Shown here in pieces: positions 13,234 through 13,371 of a stretch of DNA of 13,371 bases. Under the pieces are notes generated by a model. The model had not been told where the DNA came from. It saw nothing but the letters and a program-made list of their open reading frames with translations, and ran no database searches. Source of the stretch: Eubacterium sp. (lineage in GTDB: Bacteria; Bacillota_A; Clostridia; Peptostreptococcales; Anaerovoracaceae). How positions within the stretch are numbered: the first letter of the stretch is position 1; every line of letters starts with the position of its first letter. A program made the position numbers and the translations under genes. Location of the stretch: assembly GCA_021769545.1 (NCBI GenBank), contig JAETSS010000009.1:1-13371 (forward strand), given 5' to 3'.

Positions 13234-13371
13234 ATTTTATCATCAGCATCACAGAGGGCGACTTTGACAAAGTACACGCGTATTTTACGAACGAGGGGCG
13301 GTATTTTGACCCGGCTCATATTTCCCACACATTTATTTCAGCGTTTCTTCACATCAGCGTCCCCAAATCAG
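13234..13371. other. Unassigned sequence upstream of the pur operon
   Basis: With the control region at 13064-13233 this makes a gene-free stretch of 308 bases at the right edge. On the plus strand a frame starting at ATG 13206 stays open for about 55 codons to the edge, but it has no ribosome site and begins between the PurR boxes. All minus-strand frames near the edge contain stops. A further CGAAC-containing sequence lies near 13289-13293 without clear partner. I see nothing else to assign. Confidence 0.3.

Noticed and set aside
13206..13371. Plus-strand frame of about 55 codons open to the right edge
   Set aside because: It has no ribosome site, starts between the two PurR boxes and shows no recognised motif; an open run of this length is not rare by chance. 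It could only be judged with sequence beyond the edge.

Overview
The window is almost entirely one purine-biosynthesis operon on the minus strand of what looks like a Clostridia-type Bacillota genome. The evidence is strong AGGAGG-type ribosome sites, sigma-A style promoters, a single-chain PurL, a PurF carrying the Bacillus-type iron-sulfur cysteines, and a stand-alone AICAR transformylase beside a PurO-type IMP cyclohydrolase. Family-level assignment (Lachnospiraceae or a relative) is inference; the genus cannot be read from the sequence.

Layout in the direction of transcription, right to left. Positions 13064-13371 hold the control region: two inverted PurR-type boxes 17 bp apart, then an extended -10 promoter. 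Then come purL (PurL-PurQ fusion), a 194-bp imperfect hairpin that overlaps the purL stop codon, five degenerate 15-bp repeats, purE, purC, purM, purN, purF, a PurO-type IMP cyclohydrolase, a short structured gap, and a PurH reduced to its AICAR transformylase half. After a 427-bp gap comes purD, followed by a hairpin terminator. Together the set covers PRPP to IMP except purB and purK. The first step is done by PurF, GAR synthesis by PurD, formylation by PurN, FGAM by PurL, AIR by PurM, CAIR/SAICAR by PurE and PurC, and the last two steps by the split transformylase/cyclohydrolase pair.

The 427-bp gap between purH and purD contains the most unusual element: a complete small cassette resembling a type I toxin-antitoxin module. 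A 30-residue holin-like membrane peptide has its own promoter and ribosome site. A short RNA from an extended -10 promoter runs against it. The two converge on one perfect 15-bp-arm bidirectional terminator whose stem contains the toxin stop codon. The two RNAs also begin with the same sequence module.

Other points of note are a PurF that lacks the catalytic N-terminal cysteine and other glutaminase residues while keeping its phosphoribosyltransferase and iron-sulfur motifs, and a cysteine-rich insertion in PurD. At the left edge lies an Rpn/PD-(D/E)XK-type nuclease gene with its own consensus promoter. It is interrupted by a small repeat-bearing insertion with one in-frame TAG, and its coding sequence resumes in the same frame beyond the stop and runs off the window.
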